Origin: Legionella lytica
Lineage (GTDB): Bacteria > Pseudomonadota > Gammaproteobacteria > Legionellales > Legionellaceae
Length of the DNA stretch: 64,000 bases
Direction of reading: 5' to 3'
NCBI RefSeq assembly: GCF_023921225.1
Contig: NZ_CP071527.1
Span: 2,384,501-2,448,500, forward strand
Every line of letters starts with the position of its first letter. The stretch's first letter is position 1. Positions 24,011 to 32,990 of this stretch are shown here, one piece after another. A program made the position numbers and the translations under genes. The notes below the pieces were generated by a model, which worked only from the letters and a program-made list of their open reading frames with translations, was not told the origin of the DNA and searched no databases.

Positions 24011-24568
24011 ATGCCAATACATGAACGACGACAACACTTCCGGATCGAGGATTATATATACTTTAACTACCGAATTATGGAATCGGGTGAAATGTGCTCG
24101 GATAGAGCCGTTGTCGATGAGTTATTGGGTAAAAATGGACAACGCTATTTGGAAGCATCGCATTATTTCCAAAATATTGACTACGAACTAGCTGAATTAA
24201 CCCAGGCTATTGCATTAAAAGACCCAGCTTTAGCGCATTATCTTAATCTGTTAAATACTAAAATAGACTATTTGTCTCGACAAATGCTTATGACCAATAC
24301 CATTCAAATGCGTAAAGTAAACATTAGTCTTGGCGGCATGGCATTTAAAACATCAGAGCTTATTAAAGAAAAAACCAATTTAAAGATGGTTATCTATACT
24401 AAGCCCAAAATGATTCCAATTATTTTGGAAGCAACCGTGGTGTATAGCCAATATCAAAGTGAACACCATTATCGTACGGCGGTAACCTTTAATGGTCTAA
24501 CGGATGAACAAGAACAAATATTATCCCAGCATATTTTACTGGGACAAGTAAAAACTCGCTCCGACTAA
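24011..24568 (+). CDS. PilZ-domain-like protein
   Basis: A 185-aa soluble protein. The N-terminus HERRQHFRIED has the RRxxxR arrangement, and VNISLGGMAF at about 101-110 has the (D/N)xSxxG pattern; together these are the c-di-GMP-binding elements of PilZ domains. The later half (MVIYTKPKMIPIILEATVVYSQ, YRTAVTFNGL) has the expected beta-barrel rhythm. The two motifs are separated by a helical insert of about 85 residues, so the domain is split. GGAG precedes the ATG. It probably reads out c-di-GMP; the partner is unknown. The kinase-like gene upstream ends in its own terminator, so this gene has its own promoter. Confidence 0.75.
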   Translation: MPIHERRQHFRIEDYIYFNYRIMESGEMCSDRAVVDELLGKNGQRYLEASHYFQNIDYELAELTQAIALKDPALAHYLNLLNTKIDYLSRQMLMTNTIQMRKVNISLGGMAFKTSELIKEKTNLKMVIYTKPKMIPIILEATVVYSQYQSEHHYRTAVTFNGLTDEQEQILSQHILLGQVKTRSD

Positions 24569-24685
24569 AAAGGTTACAAATTAGTTAATCCACAGTAAAC
24601 TACACCCTTTCTAATAGGTCCGTACCCCTGCGACCTATTAATTACATTGAATCACACTCTCCGACATTCTACAGAGAAATAGAAA

Positions 24686-24705
24686 CCTGTTTGACAGCAA
24701 ACAGG
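24686..24705. repeat. short palindrome upstream of yggX
   Basis: Arms CCTGTTTG / CAAACAGG with a four-base loop, followed by CTACA. Its wording (CCTG...CAGGCTAC) relates it to the CCTGGTTGC...GCAACCAGGCTAC palindromes at 38.8 and 53.7 kb. Confidence 0.5.
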
Positions 24706-24733
24706 CTACACTAACTGCGATAAGAGGTAAATT

Positions 24734-25000
24734 ATGACTAGAATCGTACATTGTTGTAAATTAAAGCGCGATGCTGAGGGTATGTTAAAAGCCCCCTTCC
24801 CTGGCGCTCTAGGTGAACGAATTTTTAATGAAGTATCTAAAGAAGCCTGGAACATGTGGCTGTCTCATCAAACTATGTTAATCAACGAGTATCGCTTAAA
24901 TTTGCTCGAATCCAAATCAAGAGAATTTTTAAAAGAAGAAATGCAAAAGTATTTTTTCGGTGAAGGTTCAGAAAAACCTGCTGGATATACTCCAAATTAA
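24734..25000 (+). CDS. yggX: Fe(II)-trafficking / oxidative damage protection protein YggX
   Basis: An 88-aa cytosolic protein of canonical YggX length. The start [16 protein letters not shown], then [20 protein letters not shown] and the tail [17 protein letters not shown] are family signatures; the Cys near the N-terminus is the conserved one. YggX protects Fe-S clusters from oxidation and takes part in iron handling. It sits 112 bases upstream of tRNA-Phe. Confidence 0.97.
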   Translation: MTRIVHCCKLKRDAEGMLKAPFPGALGERIFNEVSKEAWNMWLSHQTMLINEYRLNLLESKSREFLKEEMQKYFFGEGSEKPAGYTPN

Positions 25001-25071
25001 TCCATTTTGAAACATAATAACCCAAACTGTTGAATGGCCTCAGATTTTTTCATAAAAAATGAAATCAGTGC

Positions 25072-25100
25072 TTGACTCTAAGGCCATAAAAGGGTTTAAT
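25072..25100 (+). promoter_or_regulatory. sigma-70 promoter of tRNA-Phe
   Basis: TTGACT at 25072-25077 and TTTAAT at 25095-25100 with the optimal 17-base spacer. The predicted start point, around 25107, lies a few bases upstream of the mature tRNA 5' end, as expected for a tRNA gene. Confidence 0.75.
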
Positions 25101-25112
25101 GCATCCCATTGG

Positions 25113-25188
25113 GGCCAGATAGCTCAGTCGGTAGAGCAGAGGATTGAAAATCCTCGTGTCGGCGGTTCGATTCCGTCTCTGGCCACCA
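25113..25188 (+). tRNA. tRNA-Phe (anticodon GAA)
   Basis: A 76-base cloverleaf. The acceptor stem GGCCAGA (25113-25119) pairs with TCTGGCC, followed by discriminator A and an encoded CCA ending at 25188. The D arm contains AGCTCAGTCGGTAGAGC. The anticodon stem-loop is GAGGA-TTGAAAA-TCCTC with GAA at 25146-25148. The T arm contains GGTTCGATTCC. It is preceded by a good sigma-70 promoter. Confidence 0.98.
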
Positions 25189-25408
25189 TGTAAATCAAAT
25201 ATTTAAATCCCCGTGTAAACTCAATGTAAAAAAACTCGCACTATTTTCCATTTAAGACGGCAGCTATAATCACCTACAAAGAACCTTAACGCGCACTCTG
25301 TAATTTTCAAAATTACAAAAATCATAAGCTCTTCGTTGAATCATTAACAACACAGCGCCCTAACATGAGTTCTATAAATGTAGGGTTCGGATTTTTCACA
25401 AACTTTAA

Positions 25409-25629
25409 CAACGAACCCAGGATGATCCTGGCTCCATCGGATTTGCTCTTGTACTTCTGGCCGGAGGTCTCATGGTTTATTTTAAACTCACTTCGCAGCA
25501 CATCCCTCTGGCGCTGTTTTGCCTGCTCAAGATCAAGAGAGCCTTGCGCTCAAAGAGCTTGTTAATGAGCTGATAAAACTTATGAAAGATGCAGAGCGAG
25601 GGCCCGAAGATTGGCAAATAACCTTTTAA
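25409..25629 (+). pseudogene. decayed coding remnant downstream of tRNA-Phe
   Basis: No intact gene occupies 25189-25710 (522 bases). Two neighbouring frames hold protein-like pieces. One, at about 25409-25568, reads PGSIGFALVLLAGGLMVYFK (a membrane-like segment). The other, 25486-25629, reads LALKELVNELIKLMKDAERG and ends PEDWQITF at a TAA. The pieces overlap in different frames and neither has a start signal, as in a frameshifted remnant. I do not recognise the parent protein. The rest of the gap (25189-25400) shows nothing beyond AT-rich sequence. Confidence 0.35.
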
Positions 25630-25710
25630 ATCTGCGCAGTCGTAGCTCGCAGCAGATTCAACTACCGAGTTCAGGATAATATAAAGGGGGCTGATAGAGC
25701 CCCCCAAAGC

Positions 25711-27237
25711 CTACATGTGCATGCTAGAGTTATCGTTATGGTCCGCTTCAAACATGAGGGAAGCCACTTGATCGGCCTTCGTTTTATCAATTTTCTTGCT
25801 AGTATAATTAACTATATGGAGGAATAGCTCACAAAAAATTTCTTCAGATTCACGCTCACCAATAAAAGTCTCAACCTCAGTTATGTGATTATCAATAGCT
25901 TGATTAAAACATTCCAAATCACTCATTGAGAAACGTCGCTCGGGCGAATGCAGATGTAATGATTCTGTAATAGCTCCATATTCCCGGTACGCATGAGCGC
26001 AGTGTGGATCAATCATTAGCGCATCAGAATACATTGAATAAGCGATTAAATGAGCCTTGGTAATGTTCATTTCGTATGGGCATTTTTTATAATAATAAAA
26101 ATGGGCTACAAAAGATAATAACGTTGCCAAAAACTCAGGCTCGCTATAATTTTGTGCTACGCGCTTCATAGCAGATGCAAATATTTGGCTGGATGGGGTT
26201 GTCCCCGGTTTGGGCGCCCTGTCTTTTTGTGCAAAAAATGAATTACTTATTGGAGCTTGCAAAATATGCATAGGTTGCCCCAGTTGTTCATTATTTGCCT
26301 CTTGCAGTTTAGGTCGTTTTGCTCGTTCTTGCTCTAGCAGGATTAGTTCCTCTTCATCTTCTTCTATCACTCTTCTAGAAGATTTCTTATTTAAATTTTG
26401 TGGTTGTGCTTTTAATTGTATAGATTTTTGGATTAATTCACCAATGTCATTAATAACTTGTCTATTCTGTATTAGACGGGGGAGTGCCTTTATGAGTATT
26501 CTGTATTGGCGAATGAAATGAGCAGTCTCATTGGAGCTCTTTTGTTCTATAGCAATTAACAATTGATAATTTAAAAGTTCTAAATGATTGGAACTACCTG
26601 GTCTTATGTTATTTTCTAATGCATTAAGTCGGATGTAATCTTTCATCTGTACTAAGAAATCTTGGTCTTTTTCTATTCGAAAGGCACGCTCTAATAAATT
26701 TAAATAGCCAAGATGCAGTTGCATTTTTATAGGCAGCTCTATTGCTTTACGATACTCTAGAGCCTTTTCTAGCCACGACAATGCCATTAATAAGTTGTCT
26801 TCGGCAGGATCTTGCTCGAAAATATCAACTAACCGATCGCTCAAAGCCTCCGCTACACTCGCCAAAACACCATAAATTTTTGCTCTTCGGCGTCTAGCAT
26901 GCAAATCATTGAGTACAATTTTTGTCAGCGCTTCATCCACAGAGTGCATCCGCTCAAGATGAGCCATTATTTCTTGTCTGAAATCGGCGATTTTTTGATA
27001 GCTCCATTGTTCCAGAGAGTTAAGAGATAAATGTGCCGAACAGAAAATAATATCACTTAACGCGCCAGCTAAACCATTATAAGAATAAAGTGACTCAACA
27101 AAATTAGGACGTGCGATTATTTGATTTAAGTGGGTAAATGCTTGCTGATAATAAAATAGGGCCTGTTCATAGTTTTCTTCATCTTTTGCAGCGTCACCAA
27201 GTTTTTTCTGTGGGCTATCAAAATAAAATTTAGGCAT
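25711..27237 (-). CDS. hypothetical 508-aa helical-repeat protein, candidate effector
   Basis: I do not recognise this protein. The N-terminal LGDAAKDEENYEQALFYYQQ resembles a TPR-like helix pair, and the whole chain is helical and soluble with no signal peptide or membrane segment. A charged central stretch at about 280-315 (KKSSRRVIEEDEEELILLEQ, then ERAKRPKLQ) includes basic clusters that could act as a nuclear-localisation-like signal in a host cell. A second helical region with another TPR-like segment (AHAYREYGAITESLHL) follows. The ATG has AGAG upstream. Its place among three unrelated large genes suggests an effector block; this is inference. Confidence 0.6.
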   Translation of the reverse strand: MPKFYFDSPQKKLGDAAKDEENYEQALFYYQQAFTHLNQIIARPNFVESLYSYNGLAGALSDIIFCSAHLSLNSLEQWSYQKIADFRQEIMAHLERMHSVDEALTKIVLNDLHARRRRAKIYGVLASVAEALSDRLVDIFEQDPAEDNLLMALSWLEKALEYRKAIELPIKMQLHLGYLNLLERAFRIEKDQDFLVQMKDYIRLNALENNIRPGSSNHLELLNYQLLIAIEQKSSNETAHFIRQYRILIKALPRLIQNRQVINDIGELIQKSIQLKAQPQNLNKKSSRRVIEEDEEELILLEQERAKRPKLQEANNEQLGQPMHILQAPISNSFFAQKDRAPKPGTTPSSQIFASAMKRVAQNYSEPEFLATLLSFVAHFYYYKKCPYEMNITKAHLIAYSMYSDALMIDPHCAHAYREYGAITESLHLHSPERRFSMSDLECFNQAIDNHITEVETFIGERESEEIFCELFLHIVNYTSKKIDKTKADQVASLMFEADHNDNSSMHM

Positions 27238-27651
27238 AAAAATCTCTAACTAAAAAAATCAAATTGTATCAAAAAAAACACAACTGATCAAAATCACCTC
27301 TTTCTGGATATGAGATTATTGACCCGCATAATATGCAAAGAAAATCCGGATGAATGTTCAGGGCTCCTACGTTTATTCGAATTCGGGTTCTACTTCCATT
27401 ATTTTTTGATTTGGAGTTTCTTCGCTCAATTGAACGATGGCTTTAGCCCTACTATTAAAACTATAAGTTACATATTCATAACTGGTATTAATCGATACGT
27501 ATAACTAAGCTCATGCGTCTAGACACAGTATTAACTTCATTTTTCGAGAGGCCTTCTTTAATGTCATTAAGCTTTCTAAAACACCACATCCGTACTATCT
27601 CGGCTTTCGATCGACAAAAGGACGGATGTTGGGAAAAACTGGAAGCTCTTC
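27238..27651. other. 414-base gap between two unknown genes, nothing recognised
   Basis: Short frames in this gap (about 60-75 codons) have no ribosome-binding site or recognisable motif. It separates two minus-strand genes and must hold the promoter of the 508-aa gene. I see no hairpin terminator for the upstream 412-aa gene and no known regulator site. Confidence 0.4.
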
Positions 27652-28890
27652 TTATCCTGGTTTTTTCCCTATTCCAGGTAACTTTACACTACCCGGCGGT
27701 GTTGCGCTTCCATCACTGTTCTTTCTCGGCGACTTAGTATTTTCTCCTCTCTTAAAGATCTTCAACTGTTGCGAGCCTCCTAGTGCTTGTTTGGGGAGAT
27801 GGCTAACCGCTTCTCGCCCTTGATCAAAACTACTTGAGCTAGAAGCTGCCTGATCTACAGAAGATGAAAACATTGAATGGCCAGCAGAAACCTTGGGAAC
27901 ACCGGAAGACCCAGCTTGGGGTTCGATGTGGTTTGCATTTTGTCGCCGATGCCCCGTATTAACAACGCTAATCTCATCTGGCAAATCCGTCTCAAACAAC
28001 ATGCCTATCTCTTCAATTGATAGATGGTTCTGCAGTACAATTGATACTCTGGATTTCCTCTCCCCATCATCATTAAACAGACGTATCATCGCTTCATTTG
28101 ACTGCATGGTCTCTGCCAACAGCTCCTGCTCCGCTTGAGGTACTTCTACCTTTAAAGCAGTAATCGCATTTGATATCAATACCTTAAAATCAACACACTT
28201 CTCTTCCCATTCACTTAAGTTTAACAAATTAAACTGGATAATAAGCAAAGATAATTGTAGGTGAAAAACTTTGATAGCTTCAGATAATTCAGTCGCAATA
28301 GTATTAGTATTTTCTGCTGAGGATGACTGAGCCTTTTGAGTTGACTTTTTACTTATCCCACCGCCATCAACATTATCTGCTAGTTGATATTGTCGGTGCT
28401 CTTCAATACGTTTTAAATTTTCTTTATGTTTCTGTTGCAATTGCTCCCATTCATCACTTGTCATATTTTGTTTAGTTTTGTTACTGTCTTTAAACGATTT
28501 ATTTTCTTCTTCGACGAGCTGTTCCCTGCGCTTAACAATTGCTTTATATAGCCGTGGAATACACTTATCGATAGTCTCTTCGTTAATAAAATCTTTATTT
28601 TTTAATTCAAGCTGTACTCCACCACGAAAGCGCATAGGCTGTTCATAGAGTCGATTAGCATCCTCAAATAGTTCGCTGAATTTTTTATAATCGTTCAGGC
28701 AATTTTTTAAATCATGCAACAAGCGCAATAAGGTATCAACATTCTGCCCAGCCCTTTCTAATTTTTCAATTCTCCTAGCAGCGCGCTCAATCAGGCTCTC
28801 ATATCCCACTATTTCTTTTTGATAACATATCAATCTGATTATGAAATCTTTGCCTGTGACTGTTAACTTGGCCTGTTTCGGTGGAGCCAT
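27652..28890 (-). CDS. hypothetical coiled-coil protein, candidate effector
   Basis: A 412-aa protein of no family I know. The N-terminal half is strongly charged and helical, with heptad-like runs at about 30-75 and 125-165 (for example YESLIERAARRIEKLERAG and LQQKHKENLKRIEEHRQ), so a coiled coil is likely. The last 110 residues are polar and low in complexity (Ser-rich, basic, Pro/Gly-ending: SPRKNSDGSATPPGS), a flexible tail of the kind that often carries type IVB secretion signals. GAGGGG precedes the ATG. It is divergent from the membrane protein at 29156. Confidence 0.55.
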   Translation of the reverse strand: MAPPKQAKLTVTGKDFIIRLICYQKEIVGYESLIERAARRIEKLERAGQNVDTLLRLLHDLKNCLNDYKKFSELFEDANRLYEQPMRFRGGVQLELKNKDFINEETIDKCIPRLYKAIVKRREQLVEEENKSFKDSNKTKQNMTSDEWEQLQQKHKENLKRIEEHRQYQLADNVDGGGISKKSTQKAQSSSAENTNTIATELSEAIKVFHLQLSLLIIQFNLLNLSEWEEKCVDFKVLISNAITALKVEVPQAEQELLAETMQSNEAMIRLFNDDGERKSRVSIVLQNHLSIEEIGMLFETDLPDEISVVNTGHRRQNANHIEPQAGSSGVPKVSAGHSMFSSSVDQAASSSSSFDQGREAVSHLPKQALGGSQQLKIFKRGENTKSPRKNSDGSATPPGSVKLPGIGKKPG

Positions 28891-29155
28891 CTTTTACCCC
28901 TCACTATTCTTACCATTATGCTCATTATAGCAAGGACCAGCTTGCTTAGCGAAGCGATGAGAAACATTAAGAATCAAGTTGATGATGATTAACACAGTGA
29001 TGGGCGATTGAAGAGCAAGTTTTGTCTCTAATTGTGTCTTATTGCTCATTGAAATAAAAATAATTAAAACAATGAAGCACAAAGATCAAATATTGACCAC
29101 AAAGTTGTTTTTTAATATAATTGAGCCTTCTATAGCTAGTTTCCAGGAGTGCAGC

Positions 29156-30571
29156 ATGGCATTAACAGAAGTTCATGTACAAAATCTACTCTCATCTGAT
29201 GCAAAAAAAATGACCGAAGACCAGCAAGTATATTTGCTCCACGCCATTCTTGAGGATGCAAAACAACCATTAAACTCACAGCTAGAGCAAGATAAAAATA
29301 TAATTACACTTATTTCTAGCTGCCAAGAAACCCTTAAGCCAGGAGGATCATTAGGTCCTGCTAGAGATAACGTAAACAAATTAATTGCTCTTCTTGAGCA
29401 GACAGAGGGTGGGCAATCCACACTGAATCATTTTAAACAAAATGGGGTCTATCGTATTCTTTATCGCAATCCCAGGATGCATGGTCAGCAATTACCCCAA
29501 AATGATGCTTTGAATCAACTTCTACGTGCAGGTTTTACAGGTGTTGGTATCTCTGCAGTAATTGTCGCCTTTTTTGTGGCAACCACTCTTATTGGTGGTG
29601 CTCCTTTTTGGCTTACCGCAGTTTCTGCTGGCCTTTTTACCGGTGCCTCAGCCTATTTAAGTGGCATTTTATACGGCGTAGTAAATGATCTTTTTGCAAC
29701 AAGAGCTAATCTGCCTTACTTTCTTTTAGGCCATCAACCTCAACAACAAAGCATGCTGCGCACCAATGATAAAATAGCTCAAGGTATCGCCTGGGGAGTA
29801 GCAGCCACCTTTCCGCTTGTAGCGCTCGCATCCGTCTTATTTGCGGTGGTGGCAACAACTACTGCTTTTTTTGTTCCACTAGCTACATTCCTATTACCTG
29901 CCATGATGGTTGCCATGCCTTTAATCGCCATTGGAGCTGAAATGTATGCTCGCAAAATGACCAAGGCTAATGAAGAAAATTATGGTGATAATCTGTACAA
30001 TATAAGTTTCTACCTAAATGAATACCAACGCGAAGGGCTTAACTTGATGTGTCAAACACGCCAAGAGCTTGCGGCCTGGAAGGCCAATAGTGACCGTAAT
30101 GTTTTTGGTTTTCATCGCGTGCCCTTGATTGGTGCAGGTGCGTTAGTAGGTTTTGTGGGTTTAAGCGTCTTAAGTGCATTCATCCCAGCCGTGCTTTTTG
30201 CTTCACCAATTATTGCTATGGCTGTTCCTGCTGCATTTGCTGGACTTGCCACACTTTCGCTTGCTGTAGGCGGAATTTACACCTACGTTAACCGCAACAC
30301 ATTATTAGATGATCGCTACCGTATGGAGTTTGATGGAGAACTTAAGCCAGATTTATATCTTGATGAAGATGCAGAGTATGTACAAACTGTACTTCACAAA
30401 TATCCAAGCCCAGCGGAAAAAGCGATGAAAGCAGAGATGACAACCGAAAAAGCTCCTCAAGAGGTCGCTCATTTTGGCCCCGTGATTTCTCTCCCTACTT
30501 CGAAACCAACTCTGACCAGCACAACTGAGGAAGAAAAGACGGATGACCTAACTACATCCCCATCTTACTAA
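29156..30571 (+). CDS. hypothetical multi-pass membrane protein, candidate effector
   Basis: A 471-aa protein from the ATG at 29156, chosen because AGGAG (29145-29149) lies six bases upstream; an earlier in-frame ATG at 29042 lacks one. The first 120 residues are soluble and helical. Three hydrophobic clusters follow: about 125-175 (TGVGISAVIVAFFVATTLIG and more), about 205-260 (Ala/Val/Leu-rich) and about 325-385 (LIGAGALVGFVGLSVLSAFI and more), each probably two passes. The last 80 residues are acidic and Thr/Pro-rich. No signal peptide. Membrane hairpins with a soluble N-domain and polar tail are frequent in Legionella effectors that insert in host membranes; the role here is unproven. Confidence 0.6.
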   Translation: MALTEVHVQNLLSSDAKKMTEDQQVYLLHAILEDAKQPLNSQLEQDKNIITLISSCQETLKPGGSLGPARDNVNKLIALLEQTEGGQSTLNHFKQNGVYRILYRNPRMHGQQLPQNDALNQLLRAGFTGVGISAVIVAFFVATTLIGGAPFWLTAVSAGLFTGASAYLSGILYGVVNDLFATRANLPYFLLGHQPQQQSMLRTNDKIAQGIAWGVAATFPLVALASVLFAVVATTTAFFVPLATFLLPAMMVAMPLIAIGAEMYARKMTKANEENYGDNLYNISFYLNEYQREGLNLMCQTRQELAAWKANSDRNVFGFHRVPLIGAGALVGFVGLSVLSAFIPAVLFASPIIAMAVPAAFAGLATLSLAVGGIYTYVNRNTLLDDRYRMEFDGELKPDLYLDEDAEYVQTVLHKYPSPAEKAMKAEMTTEKAPQEVAHFGPVISLPTSKPTLTSTTEEEKTDDLTTSPSY

Positions 30572-30671
30572 GGAAACACATTGCAATGACTTATGACATT
30601 CCCTGTTTTTTTTAAAATTATCTACTATAGTTTTAAGACTCTAATAAGAATAATAACAAACGGGGGATGTC

Positions 30672-31532
30672 ATGTTACGTCGATGGACCGCTGTCGCTTT
30701 ATTATTTTGTACCCTCCCATGCTTTGCTGCTGATGAGCATGAAATAGCCATTACTATTGATGATTTACCCTTTGTTGGTTCAGGCACAAGTACTCCAGCC
30801 AGTTTAAAACGCACTCAAGATCGATTTATGGCTATAGTGAAAGCCCTTGTTGATAACCAAGTACCCGCTACAGGTTTTGTGATTGGTGGTGCTGTGGCTA
30901 AAAATGAATGGGATCTGTTAGAGACATTCCGCAATCAAGGCTTTGCTTTAGGTAATCATACTTATACCCATGACAGTCTAAACAGCATGAGTGCAAACAA
31001 GTACATTGCGGATATTGAGCGAGCAGATGTTAAATTAGCCCCAGTAATGACTGAACCAAAATATTTCCGCTATCCTTACCTTGCTGAAGGAACTGGTGAG
31101 AAAAAACAACAGGTGATGAATTACTTAGCAGCGCATCAATACACCATTGCTCCAGTTACTATTGACAGTAAAGATTATGAGTTCAATGCCCAATTTTATA
31201 GAATCCCCTATCGCAAGAGAGCACAAAGTATTAATCAATTTAAAAAGCGTTACTTGGCCTACATTTGGAAACAAACTCTGGCAGCAGAACGTAGAACCAA
31301 CAAGTATAATGGACAGCCTATAAAACAAATATTACTTATCCACGCAAATCTACTAAACAGCTATTGTTTGGAAGACATTATTGAGATGTATAAAAAGAAT
31401 GGATATAAATTTATTAGTCTTGCTGATGCGTTGAGAGGAGATACGGTGCCTTCATTAAATGCGGGTGCAGAATCTCCGAATCTTGCTGAGCAGACTCCAA
31501 AAGAGGCTGTAGTAAATAAGGCGGCGCCTTAA
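30672..31532 (+). CDS. secreted polysaccharide deacetylase family protein
   Basis: A 286-aa NodB-fold protein with a signal peptide (about 1-20, cleavage after CFAA). Metal-site residues are visible: Asp30-Asp31 in ITIDDLPF, and His96/His100 in GNHTYTHDSL, the H-x-x-x-H pair. These carbohydrate esterase family 4 enzymes remove N- or O-acetyl groups from peptidoglycan, chitin or other glycans. LLIHANLLN late in the chain fits the family's final His motif. It acts in the periplasm or outside the cell. Substrate is unknown. GGGG lies just before the ATG. Confidence 0.9.
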   Translation: MLRRWTAVALLFCTLPCFAADEHEIAITIDDLPFVGSGTSTPASLKRTQDRFMAIVKALVDNQVPATGFVIGGAVAKNEWDLLETFRNQGFALGNHTYTHDSLNSMSANKYIADIERADVKLAPVMTEPKYFRYPYLAEGTGEKKQQVMNYLAAHQYTIAPVTIDSKDYEFNAQFYRIPYRKRAQSINQFKKRYLAYIWKQTLAAERRTNKYNGQPIKQILLIHANLLNSYCLEDIIEMYKKNGYKFISLADALRGDTVPSLNAGAESPNLAEQTPKEAVVNKAAP

Positions 31533-31567
31533 TTGTGAAGGGACTCTATCTCGAGGGTATTTTCATT

Positions 31568-31593
31568 GTAAGTTGGACCATGGCCCAACTTAC
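31568..31593. repeat. palindrome between convergent genes
   Basis: Nine-base arms GTAAGTTGG / CCAACTTAC with an eight-base loop, between the convergent deacetylase and mltA. The same TAGGTTGG/CCAACCTA wording is found at 17277-17305. It may serve as a bidirectional transcription stop. Confidence 0.55.
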
Positions 31594-31611
31594 ATATCTC
31601 TAAACTAGATA

Positions 31612-32847
31612 TTACTTTGAAGAAACCTGGGCTACACGAGAAATAGCATGCTTAGGTAATAATAACCAATAATGTCCCGTGTTTTTCATATGACCTGCAA
31701 TCGAGGTTGCGCGATCTCCGTCTCCCCAAAATACATCCCCACGGATCTTGCCACGAATTGCACCACCCGTATCTTGGGCGATCATCAAACGCTGCATAGG
31801 CTTATTTTCATCAGGTTTAAGACTATTTGGACGTGTCGTATTCAACCATAATGGAGTTCCCAAAGGAATCCATTGCTTATCTACTGCGAGAGAGTACCCC
31901 GGGGTCAACCATACACCTTGCGCCCCCAAAGCCACTCCTTGATTCATTTTACGGAAAAATACAAAAGACTTATTTTCGTTAATGACTGGATTTAATTGTT
32001 TAGGATGTTCCGTCAAATAACGCTTAATTGCTTGCATAGACGCATTATGTCGAGTCATAACCCCTTTTCTGATTAAAACTCCAGCAATAGCCGTATATGG
32101 CTGTCCATTTTGTGCATCGTAACCTACAGAGATACGCTCACCATCTTCAAGTTCAATAAGCCCTGAGCCCTGAATTTCTAAAAACAGGCGGTCAATAGGA
32201 CTATTAATCCAAACCAAGACTTTAGCTTTATCCTTTAAAGCTCCTCTAGTGATTTGAGCACGCGTATAATAAGGAACGAGTTGTTTTTTTACCAAACGGC
32301 CTACAATACGGCGATTTTTCAGATCTCCGGAAAACATTCCTAAATCAGAAGTAATTAAATCGTCGGGGGTTTCATATAAAGGCACGCTAAATTCCTTCGA
32401 TTTAGTATAACTGCCCTTAATTGTTGGAACATAATAACCAGTAAACAAACCAGGTCCAGACTCCGGATCAAAAAACTCTACCGGTTGAAACCATTCTTCA
32501 AAAAACAATTTAGCTGATTTATCAGTAATCGAATCTATGCTTAAAGCAGCAGCACAGGCAGGTTGCCAATCTTTTACTTGCAGCTCAATATGATCAGTTC
32601 CAACCACTTGCTCGGGATTTTGCTTCACAAAAGCACGACAAGAAACTTGAAATGTTGCTAATGAGCGCTTCAAATCGGCAGACGTCCATCCAGGAAGTTG
32701 GTTAAAAGTAACCGGCCTGAACATAGATGCCGTTTTTTGCGGTTCTACAGGTTGCTTAAGTTGCTTGGAATGCCAAAACCACCAGGATGTTGTACCTAGT
32801 GCAGCAATGGCGACGAATAATGATGTATATAGTATTTTCTTTTTCAT
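31612..32847 (-). CDS. mltA: membrane-bound lytic murein transglycosylase A
   Basis: A 411-aa enzyme that cleaves the MurNAc-GlcNAc bond of peptidoglycan to give 1,6-anhydroMurNAc. Family elements are GLFTGYYVP near the start of the domain, LEIQGSGLIEL, YDAQNGQPYTAI, and the C-terminal AQDTGGAIRGKIRGDVFWG containing the catalytic Asp region (double-psi barrel). The N-terminus is a basic, hydrophobic anchor (MKKKILYTSLFVAIAALG) with no lipobox Cys, unlike the E. coli lipoprotein, so it may be tethered as an inner-membrane protein. A TTG three codons upstream is an alternative start; no ribosome-binding site decides. Confidence 0.95.
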   Translation of the reverse strand: MKKKILYTSLFVAIAALGTTSWWFWHSKQLKQPVEPQKTASMFRPVTFNQLPGWTSADLKRSLATFQVSCRAFVKQNPEQVVGTDHIELQVKDWQPACAAALSIDSITDKSAKLFFEEWFQPVEFFDPESGPGLFTGYYVPTIKGSYTKSKEFSVPLYETPDDLITSDLGMFSGDLKNRRIVGRLVKKQLVPYYTRAQITRGALKDKAKVLVWINSPIDRLFLEIQGSGLIELEDGERISVGYDAQNGQPYTAIAGVLIRKGVMTRHNASMQAIKRYLTEHPKQLNPVINENKSFVFFRKMNQGVALGAQGVWLTPGYSLAVDKQWIPLGTPLWLNTTRPNSLKPDENKPMQRLMIAQDTGGAIRGKIRGDVFWGDGDRATSIAGHMKNTGHYWLLLPKHAISRVAQVSSK

Positions 32848-32990
32848 AGAGGACAATTTTTACACGTTATGGAGGATAATGCAACCAAAAGCTGGTTATT
32901 TTTAAACCAAATTATGAGCTACAGCTTTTAAAAGGTCAATAGTATACCCCATCAACCAATTGATTTCATTTATTTTATTGAGGGAAGTAC

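Noticed and set aside
27310..27737. Plus-strand frames of 64-74 codons between two effector candidates
   Set aside because: No ribosome-binding site, no recognisable motif and partial overlap with the gene ending at 27652.
25113..30571. Genomic island integrated at tRNA-Phe
   Set aside because: No integrase gene, no direct repeat of the tRNA 3' end and no mobility genes were seen; only the gene content suggests acquisition.
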